Below are positions 1-10,760 of a DNA stretch of 64,000 nucleotides, piece after piece (the first letter of the stretch is position 1; each line of letters begins with the position of its first letter). Location of the stretch: positions 1,257,357 to 1,321,356 of the forward strand of contig OY365817.1 of assembly GCA_959347315.1 (NCBI GenBank), written 5' to 3'. Source of the DNA: Bimastos eiseni. Its lineage: Eukaryota; Annelida; Clitellata; Crassiclitellata; Lumbricidae. Both the position numbers and the translations under genes were made by a program. The notes under the pieces are model-generated. The model was not told the origin of the DNA, searched no databases, and was given only the letters and a program-made list of their open reading frames with translations.

Positions 1-182
1 TAATATAAATAATAACAACAGCAACACAAAAAGCAATAGTAATAACAGTCAGAATAACATGGCATAATGTCACATAATGCAACAACAGTGTAACGTGATG
101 TGACTCAATATAACATGATGTAATAGTAATAACAGCAGCAATAGTGATTATAAAAATAATAATAATAATAAAAATAATAATC
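1..182. repeat. AT-rich simple sequence
   Basis: Low-complexity DNA made of AAT/ATA runs and short 'taacatgatg' type repeats. It lies in the distal intron or flank of the minus-strand bark beetle-like gene and forms the left flank of the LINE that starts near 183. No coding potential seen. Confidence 0.6.
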
Positions 183-3100
183 GATTTGAGGCGGCGGACG
201 TGGTGGGCGGAGGGTTTTTAATGTCTGACTGTTTAGCAAAGGTGCCGCGTGGCGAGTAATCGTCGGAGTTGGATTTTAGCATCGTCTAATGGATTAGCAG
301 CTCGTGACCCGATTGATTGTATTCACCACATCTTGTTTGCCAAGACCACAACGCGATTGGTTTGTCAAACTTTCGTTTCAACTTATATGTAGTCGTGCAT
401 TTGAATTGATGGCCGCTCGCCATGCTTTAAGGCCAGCGACGTCAACGTTGCCAATGGCAACGATTACTGTTTAAATGGCGGCGCATTTGAAAACAAACCG
501 AATTGAAACTCAGATGAGTCAAAAACCTTGTAAGGGCCAGGGGGTTTGCGGGGTGTGTTGGTTGTCCTTCAAAACTCATGCCTCAGATGGCACGATGCAC
601 CGGCACGGCCCTCGAACCGCCCTTTGTCCAGGTTCCGACCAGCCACCGGCGGACGGCCCTTTAAAGCATAATACCACAAGACAGTCGTCTTCTACCACTA
701 GCGTGCAGATCTCTTATTCACGGGAGCTGTCGACGGACGTTAGGCCGATCGCTTCTCAGCTCTCACATCCTGCTTCACCCGGTCTTCTGATTAAGAGAAT
801 CCCAAAAGCAGCAAGGCCATCTTGTGCTGCTCTCCTGGCCGATATAATCCAAGCAATTGTAAGAGAACCAAATTGCATTGCAAAATGGTTCGATTTGCTG
901 GCCTTCGGTGGAACTGTACTAGTGAAGCCAAGAAGAGGTGGATGAAAGCACAACATGACCAAGATGATTTTGTCCCGCATTACTGAATGGGGACTGCAGG
1001 GACCAGACCAGTCGACTAACGATGAATTGCCACTGACGTCAAGTCGTAAGCTCAAGTCCGCTAAATGCGACCACGCCAGGTATTTAGCCTCAACAGTTGC
1101 AAGCAAGCTGGAGGAAGGCAATTTCAAAGCAGCCATCCGTCTCATCTGCAGCGAGGATAAGCCGGCGCTGGACACACCGGAAACTCTGGCCGTGCTTAAG
1201 AAAAAGCACCCGCCTGCACCAGCGGACAGGAGAACACCATGTGATCCAGACAGTTCCGATCGCTTCATCCCGCTTCAAGTTTCTAAAGAAGATGTCGCTA
1301 GGGCAATCTCCTCTTTCCCTGCGGGTTCGGCTGGTGGTCCAGATGGCATTACTCCACAACACTTAAAGGATCTGATGGCCTATGGAGTAGATGACAACAT
1401 CGGGCAACATCTATCTGGCCTTGTCAATCTGCTCCTAAAGGGAGGTCTATCCGAAGAGGTGAATGAGGTCATCTATGGGGCAAACCTTTTAGCCCTGAGC
1501 AAGAAGGACGGAGGCATAAGACCGATCGCCGTGGGCTACACATGGCGTCGTCTGGCGGCAAAGTGCGCTAATTCGCATGCGGTAACAAGGCTGTCTCAAC
1601 TGCTCGCCCCCAATCAGCTTGGGGTAGGCATTCCAGGAGGCGCTGAGGCAGCTGTCCATGCGACACGTCGTTGGATTTCCACAATGCCTGAGGACAGCGT
1701 CCTAGTGAAGCTCGACTTCGCCAATGCCTTTAACACTCTGCGCAGAGATTGTCTTCTAGAGGCAGTTGCTAGAGAGATCCCAGAGCTCTACCACTTTGCT
1801 CACGCTGCCTATTCAAACCGTCCACTGTTGCGCTATGGTTCAAGCACAATTCGATCCGAAGAAAGAACGCAGCAAGGCGATCCCTTGGGACCTCTGGAAT
1901 TCTGTCTTGTGCTGCAACCGATTCTGACGAAACTTCGTTCGGATCTGCGTAGCGGATATCTGGATGACCTGACATTGGGAGGTAACAAGGAAACAGTGGC
2001 CGACGACGTTCAATTAATCGAGCAGGAATCAAAGAATCTGGGATTGCTATTGAACCGCAGCAAATGCGAAATCGTGTGTCACAACACCCAGATGCCGAAC
2101 AATGACCCTGCGTTCCAAGAGTTCACGAGCATAGCCCTCGAGGACATGACCTTGTTGGGTGCACCTCTAATTTCAGGTCCAGCTGTGAACATGGTCGTTA
2201 ATTCAAAGGCCAATGACCTCGAGAGGGCAATCGGAAGATTATCCTTGCTTTATACACATGACGCTCTGGTTCTGCTGAGAAACAGTCTAAGTGTATCGAA
2301 GCTCTTGTACAGTCTGCGCACAGCCGTCTGCGCTGATTGCCCGGGCTTGGCTCGGTTTGATCAACTGCTGAGAGAAGGACTGTCAACCATTTTAAATGTG
2401 GACCTTGACAATGACCGCTGGCTCCAGGCTTCTTTGCCGGTGAGAGATGGTGGTCTGGGAGTTCGTTGTGCATCTACGCTGGCACTTTCTGCCCTTCTGG
2501 CTTCTGCTGCTAGTACAAGCGAACTCCAGGCATGCATCCTACCAACAGAGTCTGCTGAGGAACCATATGAACTTGCGAGTTCAGCACTCAACGCTTGGAA
2601 GACCCTGACAGATGCAGAACCACCAACAGGAGCAGCGAGTCATCGCCAGAAAGAATGGGACCTCCGATTCACAGACAAGGCATGGAAAGGTCTGCTGGAT
2701 TCCAATAACAATCCATGCGACCGTGCTCGCCTGCTGGCCTCACGAGCACCTCATTCTGGAGACTGGATGCTAGCGCCCCCTGTGACTGCCCTAGGCCTGC
2801 GCCTCTCAAACGAGGATGTACGACTGGAAGCCGGGTTGAGGCTAGGAACGACGCTCTGCGAGCCACATTTGTGTCACCAATGTCAAGAGAGCGTCGACGC
2901 AAGAGGGCTCCATGGACTAATTTGTAGAAGAGGCAGCGGAAAACATCAATGACATAACATGTTGAACGATGTCATCTGGAGAGCTCTTGGCAGAGCGAAG
3001 ATTCCAGCGCAAAAGGAACCTCTCGGCTTGCTAAGAGAAGATGGAAAGCGACCGGACGGCGTCACGCTCATTCCTTGGACACGTGGTCGATGTCTGGCAT

Positions 3101-3462
3101 GGGATGTGACAGTGCCCGACACCTACGCCAAGTCACATCTTGTCGACACATCTAACAGAGCTGGCGAAGCAGCCAAACGCGCAGCTAAGATGAAGAGGGC
3201 CAAGTATTCCACCATAACCAACACCCACGACTTCGTAGCCCTCTCCTTGGAATCCGGCAGCGCTTGGAGCAGTGAAGGACTGCAGTTCATCTCAGAGTTG
3301 GGTATTCGAACGAGTGCTGCAATCCACGATCCAATGGAGACGTCATTTCTGTTCCAACGTATCTCGGTTGTTCTTCAGCGTGGGAACGCCGCCTGCCTCT
3401 TCGGGACATTGCCAACACTCACTTAGCTCGCCCACATGGGCGATAACAGCATAATGTGAAAC

Positions 3463-3502
<40 letters not shown>
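183..3502 (+). mobile_element. RLE-type non-LTR retrotransposon (R2/R4-like LINE), near full length
   Basis: A GC-richer block of about 3.3 kb starts abruptly after AT-rich DNA near 183 and ends in a TAA/ATA run at about 3464-3502. It holds one long reading frame (475-3426) with, in order, an N-terminal Cys/His cluster, a reverse transcriptase, a Cys/His knuckle and an RPD...D endonuclease-like motif. That order is typical of LINEs with a restriction-like endonuclease (R2, R4 and CRE groups). The 5' boundary is inferred from the composition change. AAT/TAA repeats flank both sides, so a discrete target-site duplication cannot be read. It is antisense to the bark beetle-like gene, only about 110 bp beyond the donor of that gene's last visible exon, so it is probably intronic. 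Confidence 0.8.
475..3426 (+). pseudogene. LINE polyprotein with two in-frame TGA stops (RT plus RLE-like endonuclease)
   Basis: The frame opened by ATG at 475 (TAA immediately upstream) runs to TAG at 3424-3426 and is broken only by TGA at 943-945 and at 2950-2952; no frameshift is needed. Visible motifs: CGVC followed by spaced H and C residues near 556-640 (zinc-finger-like); reverse transcriptase motif A (LDFANAFN, about 1708-1731); RTQQGDPLGP (about 1864-1893); the catalytic YLDD box (about 1957-1968); a CHQC...H...C knuckle (about 2872-2935); and an endonuclease-like RPDG...WDVT stretch (about 3052-3114). The aspartates expected for RT catalysis are present. Such proteins nick target DNA and reverse-transcribe the element RNA. 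Both breaks could come from CGA-to-TGA change, so the copy looks young but probably dead. Confidence 0.85.
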
Positions 3503-3503
<1 letters not shown>

Positions 3504-3538
3504 GTAATAATAGAACCATGCACAGTTTGTGTCCCTAC

Positions 3539-6500
3539 CCTTCCACAGCTGTTGGAAAATGATGGAATGCCGGTGATGATCTGTGGAAAGGTCTGTCGCT
3601 GGAGATTCGGAATGTTACAGAACGTCAACTGAGTGTTGACGACGACGAATCTCATGTCTAGGAACTTCACCTTGATTCCATTGCCATTGTTATCACGCAT
3701 GGTCGACTTCATCACCTGAACGTGACCAAGAGTCGACTCAACCACCAGACCGTGACCTGCATTTGACATTGTCCCACAAAATTAACATGACACAATATAC
3801 TGCAACTTAACATAAAATAATGTGACATACTTTTATCTTCTTTACCCCAGTGACTTGCTTTGAAATTACTGCATTGCTATGATAAAGAATTCCCATAGTT
3901 AGGGGGCAATGACGGAATCTTGACCATGATTTTAAAGCAATGTGTGCTAATAGCCAATGTATTTAATCAATCCTTCACACAAGACGTATTTTCGGAACAG
4001 CTGAAACTAGCAAAGAATAATCCAATTTTTAAGACTGCGGATAACTCAACGTCCTATATCTGTTCTATCCAATGCTTTTTTCTGGCATTCTGGCACCTTT
4101 TTTCAATAACTATAAAATAAAAATAGCAATTGTGCAGAAACTCTGGAACTTACAGAGGATGTGGGCAAAAATAATAATAACAGTAATAGATAGTAAGAAC
4201 TTCACAATTTCAATTTTTTACATACTAAAATTGATAAGTGCAATGATTGTGATCATTGTGTCCTATAAAATAAATTTTATTTGGTAACTAAATTTAGTGT
4301 AATTTCTTTCGACAATACAGATGCATTCCGGCACATTTATCTTCTAGAAAAAAAGCACTGATTCTAACCATCTTCTTTAAGTTGTTGGAGGAAGCTGTTC
4401 ATATACCAGTCCAATGAACCCATGGACATGAAATGCTAAGAACTTCATTTTCTCAGCATAAAAGGGTGGATGACGAGTCCTCTCCCTCGCTGTCTCATCT
4501 TTCCACCAACAATGTAAGCTCATTGCACTCATTATCGCCAAGTCAGCTAGGCAGCTCAGTTAGAGCAGAAATCTCGAACCAAACTTCTGACCCATCGACC
4601 TCTCGATTATATACATAGTCCAGCAGGCCAACCCAACACCATCCAGCACACCACGTAAAAACAAAACAATGCACCTCAGTCGTACCTCTGTTGTTTGCAA
4701 ACAGTGAGTTGTAGACAATCGTCGACGACTTTATATCCGTGAAATTTGTCGCATCGAGCGCAGAGTGAAGAATTGTTACGTTGACGAGGGCAGGAACAGA
4801 GGGACTGGCGCGAATCGCGGGCACGAGAAGTCGATCCTTGGTGACGCCTGCGTAGAGGATGTCAACATTCTGGAGGATTGAAGACGATTCATTGATCAAC
4901 TGGACGCCGTTGACAGATGGTGTGATCGATGAGTTGTAGAACTCGAGTCCCCACCAGTAGTCACTCGCCGCGCTGTAGTTGCTCATTCCGGAGCAATTGA
5001 GGTGAATTGTCTGCTGGAACTCTGAAAACGATTAATTCATGGACAATGTTGAAGAATCGGAGGAATTTAGGCAACACTGGGTTCTGGTATCTAGCTGCAA
5101 TTGGTTAACAAGTGACAGGAAAATAGGAAAATTGCAACATGTGTATGTGTATATGTGCTTGTGGATATGTATCTGTGTCTCTCTCGTTGTTTCTGACCAT
5201 CCATCTGTCTGTCTGTCTGTCTGTCTGTGTGCAGCAATCATAGTATGTAATCACGTATGCGTGTTACTCCATTGGTAAACAATGTCTATTGTTTCAACTG
5301 ATGTGACCTACTTATGTCTCCTGAATAGTGACAACAATGTCATATATATATTTGTATTACATTATTGTATAGCACTATAAGACTAGAAAACTTAAAAGCA
5401 TCGATTCCCAGTCTGTGATAAGAACACTTTAAGTTTCATTAATGACACATTCTTGATCAAATCCGAATTAGAATTAGGCCTACTAATGACCGATTCTTCA
5501 TCCAATCTGAAATGCATCTACTAATGACAGATTTGTCAATCCAAGTTGAGTAGGATTTTAATTTCTTAATGACAGATCTTTGATCCAATCTGAACCTCAA
5601 CAATGAATGAGAGATTTGCTGATCCAAGATAAATCTGAATCTCAATTACCAATGACAGACATACGATCTGAACATGATATATTCTTGATCAGTCAAATCG
5701 TATATTTTTTTTAAAGCTGAATCTCGATTACTAACGACAGATCCTTGATCCAATTTGAATGCCTGAGCTTCCAGGGCAGTCCAGAATGTTCGATTCATTT
5801 CCAAGACAAGACGGTCGATAGTAGAGGAGATACGATGAATCGTTGCGTGTCCACGACAGGAAACTGAAGTTGCCACGCTGGAAACCGAGCTGTTGACAGG
5901 CAACGTTGACGTCAGTTGCTGTCCAACTAAAGTCAACACACAACGACAACAATGTAGCCAGATGTTTATTTTTTTTATTCTTCCTTTTATTGAATGTATT
6001 ATTATTATAACTGTAATTATTACTGTATCACATATGTATCACGTCCATGTAAAACTTTATCACATATGTATCAGATCCATGTAAAAAATAAATGTTATTA
6101 AAACTGATGCTATTGTTTGTGGTCGTAAAATATACCTATATGAAAAAGCACAGGTATGTATTTATACATATATGTGTATAAATACATGAATACATATGTA
6201 TGCATATGTAAACCACTGCATAGTAAACATATGCTTGGTATGTGTGTAGACAGATTCATTCATTCTTTCAGTAAGTAAGAATATTCTTTGTTTGACAGCT
6301 GAAACACACAGTAGCTTTCAAGAAGCATAAACAATACCGTCAATTTTAAACAAAGTCATATAACATTCGCATAATTTAAGTTCTCTTGGCAAAGGCATCA
6401 AGTCTAGGTAGGGCAAGGTCAAGTAAGTTGACTTGTCTATAGCTGTTGAGCCATCAAGACGATTAGCAAGGAGTAAAATAAATGACAGCAACCATTAACC

Positions 6501-7848
6501 CAACAAAAATATCATCAACCACTAACATAACTTAAATAAACCTACCACTACCTCTGTCACATGCCAACGACAGCTCAGTACCCCTACAGACAGTCCGATG
6601 TGCAAAATATATTGTTAGCAATGTTTCCTGAAGCAAATGCCACCAATTTCATGTAGAAGGGAGGTATTTTTTTAGTCTTGGGGGAATATTTTGCCTTACA
6701 TACCCTTGGGACCGGGAGGTTTGCCTCCATCACTCAGAGGGGATTGACGCTCCTGGCATGATGTACACTTCCATAGTGTTGACATTTGTATATATTAAAT
6801 TACGATTTGTAATTGCTTAATATAGAATATAATTAGCTGCTTTAATCAGGCAATACATCAGTCATTAATTAAGTTCATAATTTTATAAAACAATTGGCGA
6901 ATTTAATGAAACATTGAGTGAGCTAAAGAATATATCTGAAGTTACTTTTCAAAGTTGGCACAGATTCCTCTCCATCTGTTCTTGTACTGGATCTGGAGTC
7001 TTCCGATGGAAACGCTGAAATCATCCACCAATCGGATGTCACTCGGCCAATTTGGATCCGTCTGATTCCCATCGGATGAAGGCTTCTTCGTTAGAAGCAC
7101 TCGCTGAGTTGGAGTTCCCTAACGGCAGCAAAACCAATATCAATATAATTATCAGTATTTATACACTTTATTATTATTCTGCCTTTTATTTAATGTATTA
7201 TTATTATAACTGTAATTATTACTATTATTATAATTTAATGTATTATAATCGTTATTATTATTGAATGCATTATTATCATTATTCTTATTACTATTACTAA
7301 ATGTATTATTATAATAATTATTTAATTAAGTTAAACAGTTTTTATAAACAAATAGACCTTCTGGCCAGATAGGTGTTCGTTAGAAAGTGCAATTAACAGC
7401 AATAATAATAATAATAATTATAACAATTATTATTTTGAAGTCCCTGGGGATTGAATTACCTCACAGCAAAATTCATAATAATGAAAATTTTTACAGTTTC
7501 TTAAAAATAGAGATTTTGACCATCTGACTAGATCTTCCTTTTCTTCATCTTTAGTTTACAACTAGTTACGCTAAATGCAGACTATGTTACCTTCACAAGT
7601 AAGGTCCCATTGACAGCCAACATAACCCCAGGTGCAAACCGCAGCTCAGTTCCCTCATTGAGAGTCAGTGTTGACTTTGCTACTATGATCAGATCATTCT
7701 GGATTTCACATGGGGTATCGTACTGACTCAGACTGACCGACTCTGTCAAATAGCCACCGTTCGTGATTAGGTCGCACTGACCGCCACCAGAAGCAACTGG
7801 ACAACAGCTGAGGTAAAGCATAAGCCAAAGACACAAAGGAATGATCAT
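3539..7848 (-). CDS. bark: Bark beetle/anakonda-like protein, N-terminal part (five exons, 3' incomplete)
   Basis: Minus-strand exons in transcript order: 7848-7591, 7118-6946, 5926-5736, 5021-4686, 3756-3539. All junctions are GT-AG and phases match (0, 2, 1, 1, 0), giving 392 codons with no stop; the gene continues left of the window. I start at the ATG at 7848 because MIIPLCLWLMLYL is a good signal peptide; an in-frame ATG exists at 7923. Residues 25-98 look like the first beta-helix strands (TLTLNEGTELRFAPGVML). Residues 115-207 form an SRCR domain (RLVDD..IGRLQI, WRGIC, CQQLGFQ, LDC, IC). Residues 208-392 contain motifs typical of bark beetle proteins (YWWGLEFYN, VDILYAG, NNGNGIKVKFLD, LTFC). 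In Drosophila this protein organises tricellular junctions; the same role here is inference. A LINE, a SINE-like repeat and a donor-derived satellite fill the introns. Confidence 0.82.
3775..4380. other. Intron of bark beetle-like gene, no gene seen
   Basis: AT-rich intronic DNA between exons 3756-3539 and 5021-4686. Short open frames on the plus strand (3920-4287) have no recognisable protein character. Confidence 0.5.
4385..4625 (+). repeat. Dispersed repeat family B, copy 1
   Basis: Shares the order 'ACTTCATTTTCT', 'GTCCTCTCCCTC' and 'GCAGAAATCTCGAAC' with blocks at 14480-14660 and 40850-41120 and, inverted, at 34556-34790. Probably a SINE or a LINE 3' portion. It ends about 60 bp from the splice donor of the neighbouring exon. 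Confidence 0.55.
5205..5232. repeat. CTGT microsatellite
   Basis: Run of about seven CTGT units inside a TG-rich stretch (5140-5240) in an intron of the bark beetle-like gene. Confidence 0.8.
5440..5735 (-). repeat. Degenerate tandem repeat derived from an exon/donor boundary
   Basis: Five or six diverged units of about 45-60 bp. On the minus strand each carries a version of 'GGATCAAAGATCTGTCATTA'. The proximal unit is the real end of exon 5926-5736 plus its splice donor (ATCTGTC/GTTAGT). Downstream units read mostly TC/ATTAGT, so the donor G has changed to A. Confidence 0.65.
5736..7118 (-). CDS. SRCR-domain exon pair of the bark beetle-like gene
   Basis: Exon 7118-6946 (acceptor ...CCGTTAG, donor GTAACT) and exon 5926-5736 (acceptor ...GACTTTAG, donor GTTAGT) join in phase 2 across an asparagine codon and rebuild one SRCR domain. 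Cysteines are seen in WRGIC, VACQQLGF, RPSC, ILDC and SRIC, with further paired positions outside. The GTTAGT donor was chosen over GTAATC 3 bp downstream because only GTTAGT keeps the next exon open; the alternative creates an in-frame TAA. Confidence 0.8.
5990..6940. other. Intron of bark beetle-like gene, AT-rich
   Basis: No coding signal. Contains TATG/CATA-rich tracts (about 6020-6240) and otherwise ordinary AT-rich intronic sequence. Confidence 0.5.
7130..7580. repeat. AT-rich intron with ATT/TAA runs
   Basis: First intron of the bark beetle-like gene: ATTATT and TAATAA simple sequence at 7180-7320 and 7400-7430. No other feature seen. Confidence 0.5.
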
Positions 7849-8755
7849 TTTCTTCAGCTTGCTACGGTAATGTAGCTGAAGATTTGCACCGAGCCTCCCG
7901 TAATGTAATCTACTTGACACCAATTTCAGTAATCTCCTCAGCAGATCCTGTTTCTTATTTCATTTTGATTGTGTTTATCAGGCTGTGATCAACCTGCAGA
8001 ATGCAACATTTGGCAGAAATACACAGAAAATCCAACACCAAAATTCAAGATCTTGACATTGTCGACAGCATTCAAGTGCTTTCAGTGCAGCTGAAGTCAC
8101 TTCATGACAAGTTGAACCAGATGTCGCTTCTAATTCGCTCGTAGCAACCAACCCAAAACTTCAATGCGCTAACTTCTAAAGCGCCATAGTCATTTGCTCG
8201 TTCGTAGATTACTATCAGATGTCGCTCTAAGCCCATCACAGAACCAATCAACCGTGGCGTTACGATCCTGAATGGTTGCTTCTAAACTCGTGGAGTTGAC
8301 ACCATATAAAATCATGAGGAGAACACTTCACAGCGTTAGTTTAAGCGCCATAACAACAGGTACTGCACACAGGTGTCACGTTCGACTGTTTTCCAGTTTC
8401 CCAGGTAAAAGCAGACGACGTTGTGACAAGCGAAAAAAGACTAAATCCTCAGATCATCCACATTCCATTCTGTTGGAATACCACCCAATCGCACGCCAAT
8501 CAATCGCAATCAATCGGGTAATGAAACCAATCAATCCACCGAAATTGGACGAAAATCCATAGATTAGCGTTTCAACACAAACCGTTTAGCAGCGCAGGTG
8601 TGGGCACGTGACCGCCAGGGCCGATTGCTGTAGCGCCATTTTTATTCAGTGGAGCGTGTCTCACATTAATTTTATGTAAAGCCTGCATTGGCACACCGGG
8701 CCTAAAATGGTGTGCCTTCTGACTCAAAGTGTCCAGTTCGAATCGTTAAGTGTGC

Positions 8756-9637
8756 ACCTAACACTTCTGAGTAGACCTTTATGTTCTAGGCGTTGTCGAC
8801 CTATAGGCCTATGCATGTAAGGCAAGCCTGCGCGTATCCCATGGTTGTGGAATTCGATTTAAAATACATGTACCTAGGTTATTTAAGGGTTTTTTTAATT
8901 CTAAAAAGACATAATAAGTCGTCATATTATGTTTTATTTATCAGTTAGATAAATTGTGTTTGTAGCTAATTGAAGTAATTATTGTATCCTTGTAGGCTAT
9001 AATCTGTACAGGGTACATTGTGTAATGTACAAAAAAGCGGTTTGGTGTGTTGAGTAGAGGGCTTAGTGGTGTGTAAGTGATGTGAATGGCTTAGGCCTGT
9101 AAGCCGTCAGAGCACATTAATTTTGCTGTCAAAATTAGGCCCTATTCCTGCAAATGTCTGTCAAGTTGAAACACACATTCCCTTTCACATTCGACGACCT
9201 AACACTTCTGAGTAGACCTTTATGTTCTAGGCGTTGTCGACCTATAGGCCTATGCATGTAAGGCAAGCCTGCGCGTATCCCATGGTTGTGGAATTCGATT
9301 TAAAATACATGTACCTAGGTTATTTAAGGGTTTTTTTAATTCTAAAAAGACATAATAAGTCGTCATATTATGTTTTATTTATCAGTTAGATAAATTGTGT
9401 TTGTAGCTAATTGAAGTAATTATTGTATCCTTGTAGGCTATAATCTGTACAGGGTACATTGTGTAATGTACAAAAAAGCGGTTTGGTGTGTTGAGTAGAG
9501 GGCTTAGTGGTGTGTAAGTGATGTGAATGGCTTAGGCCTGTAAGCCGTCAGAGCCCATTAATTTTGCTGTCAAAATTAGGCCCTATTCCTGCAAATGTCT
9601 GTCAAGTTGAAACACACATTCCCTTTCACATTCGACG
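8756..9637. repeat. 441-bp perfect tandem duplication
   Basis: Bases 8756-9196 are repeated head-to-tail at 9197-9637. I see essentially one difference (GAGCACATT versus GAGCCCATT). No reading frame is conserved. Very recent duplication or an assembly artefact. Confidence 0.9.
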
Positions 9638-9659
9638 ACACATTCAGCAGGAGAGTGAT

Positions 9660-10045
9660 ATCCCCAGTAATTATTGTATCCTTGTAGGCTATAATCTGTA
9701 CAGTAGCTATACAGCTGTACAGTAGGCTATAATCTGTGCAATAGCCCTTGCTGTTCAAAAGTTATGGCATCACTTCCACAGCTAAATTGACGGTCTTACA
9801 CGGCATACAGGCCTAAGCCATTCACACCACATACACACCAATAACCCCTCTATTCAATACACCAAACCGCTTTTTTTTACAATATATAATGTACCCTGTA
9901 TCATCAACCAAACTTTGCTATTAAATACAATCAAATGCATACTAATGGCAATAGGCCCTAACTTTGACAGCTAAATTAATGGGCTCTGACGGCTTACAGG
10001 CCTAAGCCATTCACACCACAAACACACCATTAACCCCTCTACTTT
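9660..10045. repeat. Further direct and inverted pieces of the 441-bp unit
   Basis: 9665-9703 repeats the 'TGTATCCTTGTAGGCTATAA' part of the unit in direct orientation. 9790-9900 and 9970-10045 repeat its 'GGCTTAGGCCTGTAAGCC' part in inverted orientation and are more diverged. The locus can therefore fold back on itself. Confidence 0.75.
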
Positions 10046-10129
10046 AAAATTGTTCATGTACATAAACCCATCCAAAAACCCCTTTAGGCTCTTGTATCGT
10101 TGCGCGTCCCATTACGGACACGCTCCTCT

Positions 10130-10445
10130 CCTCAGTCCTCATCCACCAGATGGATTGGCATCTTGTTGATTTCAGAATAAATTTTAAGTTGGCTTGTTTG
10201 ACCTACAAAGCCCTCATCCTCAGTACACCCACATATATATTCACGCTCTACTAACTCCTTACATCCCTTGTTGTTGCCTACGATCATCAAGTAGATGACT
10301 TTTAGTTGAGCCATGATGCAGAACAGTTATGGGACCTGGGAATTCCATGCCTCTGCTCCTAATTAAGGAATGGAATCGACTGTTACTCTCTCTTTGTAAC
10401 TCAAACTCACCTTCTTTCTTCAAAAAGTGACACAATGTCAAAACT
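10130..10445 (+). mobile_element. CR1-like LINE fragment, end of reverse transcriptase ORF
   Basis: Conceptual translation with frameshifts gives DFRINFKLACLTYKAL, then a WNRLLLSLCNSNSP...FKK ending. This is the characteristic C-terminal part of CR1/L2/Jockey-group proteins. Broken by stops and shifts; an inactive 5'-truncated copy. Confidence 0.7.
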
Positions 10446-10627
10446 CAATTTTTTCTTTGGCTTTCAAGGATATAGAACTCTAATGCATCTTCTCCTGGCC
10501 ATTACCAGGTATTACTTGAATTCCTCAAATTCTGTCTTGACATTTTCAGTACTTAGGGGAGATCCCAAAGAAATAGACTGAAATTCCAAAATCCTGTATT
10601 GCAATTAGTCTTTGCTTGTAAATATGC

Positions 10628-10760
10628 ACATAATAATAATAATAATAATAATTTTCGTTTAAATTTCAAACTGACAAACCACAGTATGATTACAAGTACA
10701 GTATGAACCAAAGATGACAAATTCTTACAAGAGTCAAATGTAACTGATTGAAGACTGAAA
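10628..10760 (+). repeat. Dispersed repeat family C, copy 1
   Basis: Contains 'CAAACTGACAAACCACAGTA' followed by 'TGATTACAAGTA', 'GTATGAAC' and a 'CAGGAGTCAA'-like end. Related copies lie at 55825-56085, 60630-60800 and 63640-63870. An AAT run precedes it. Confidence 0.65.

Noticed and set aside
756..1362. Minus-strand ORFs over the LINE
   Set aside because: Opposite-strand shadows of the RT reading frame.
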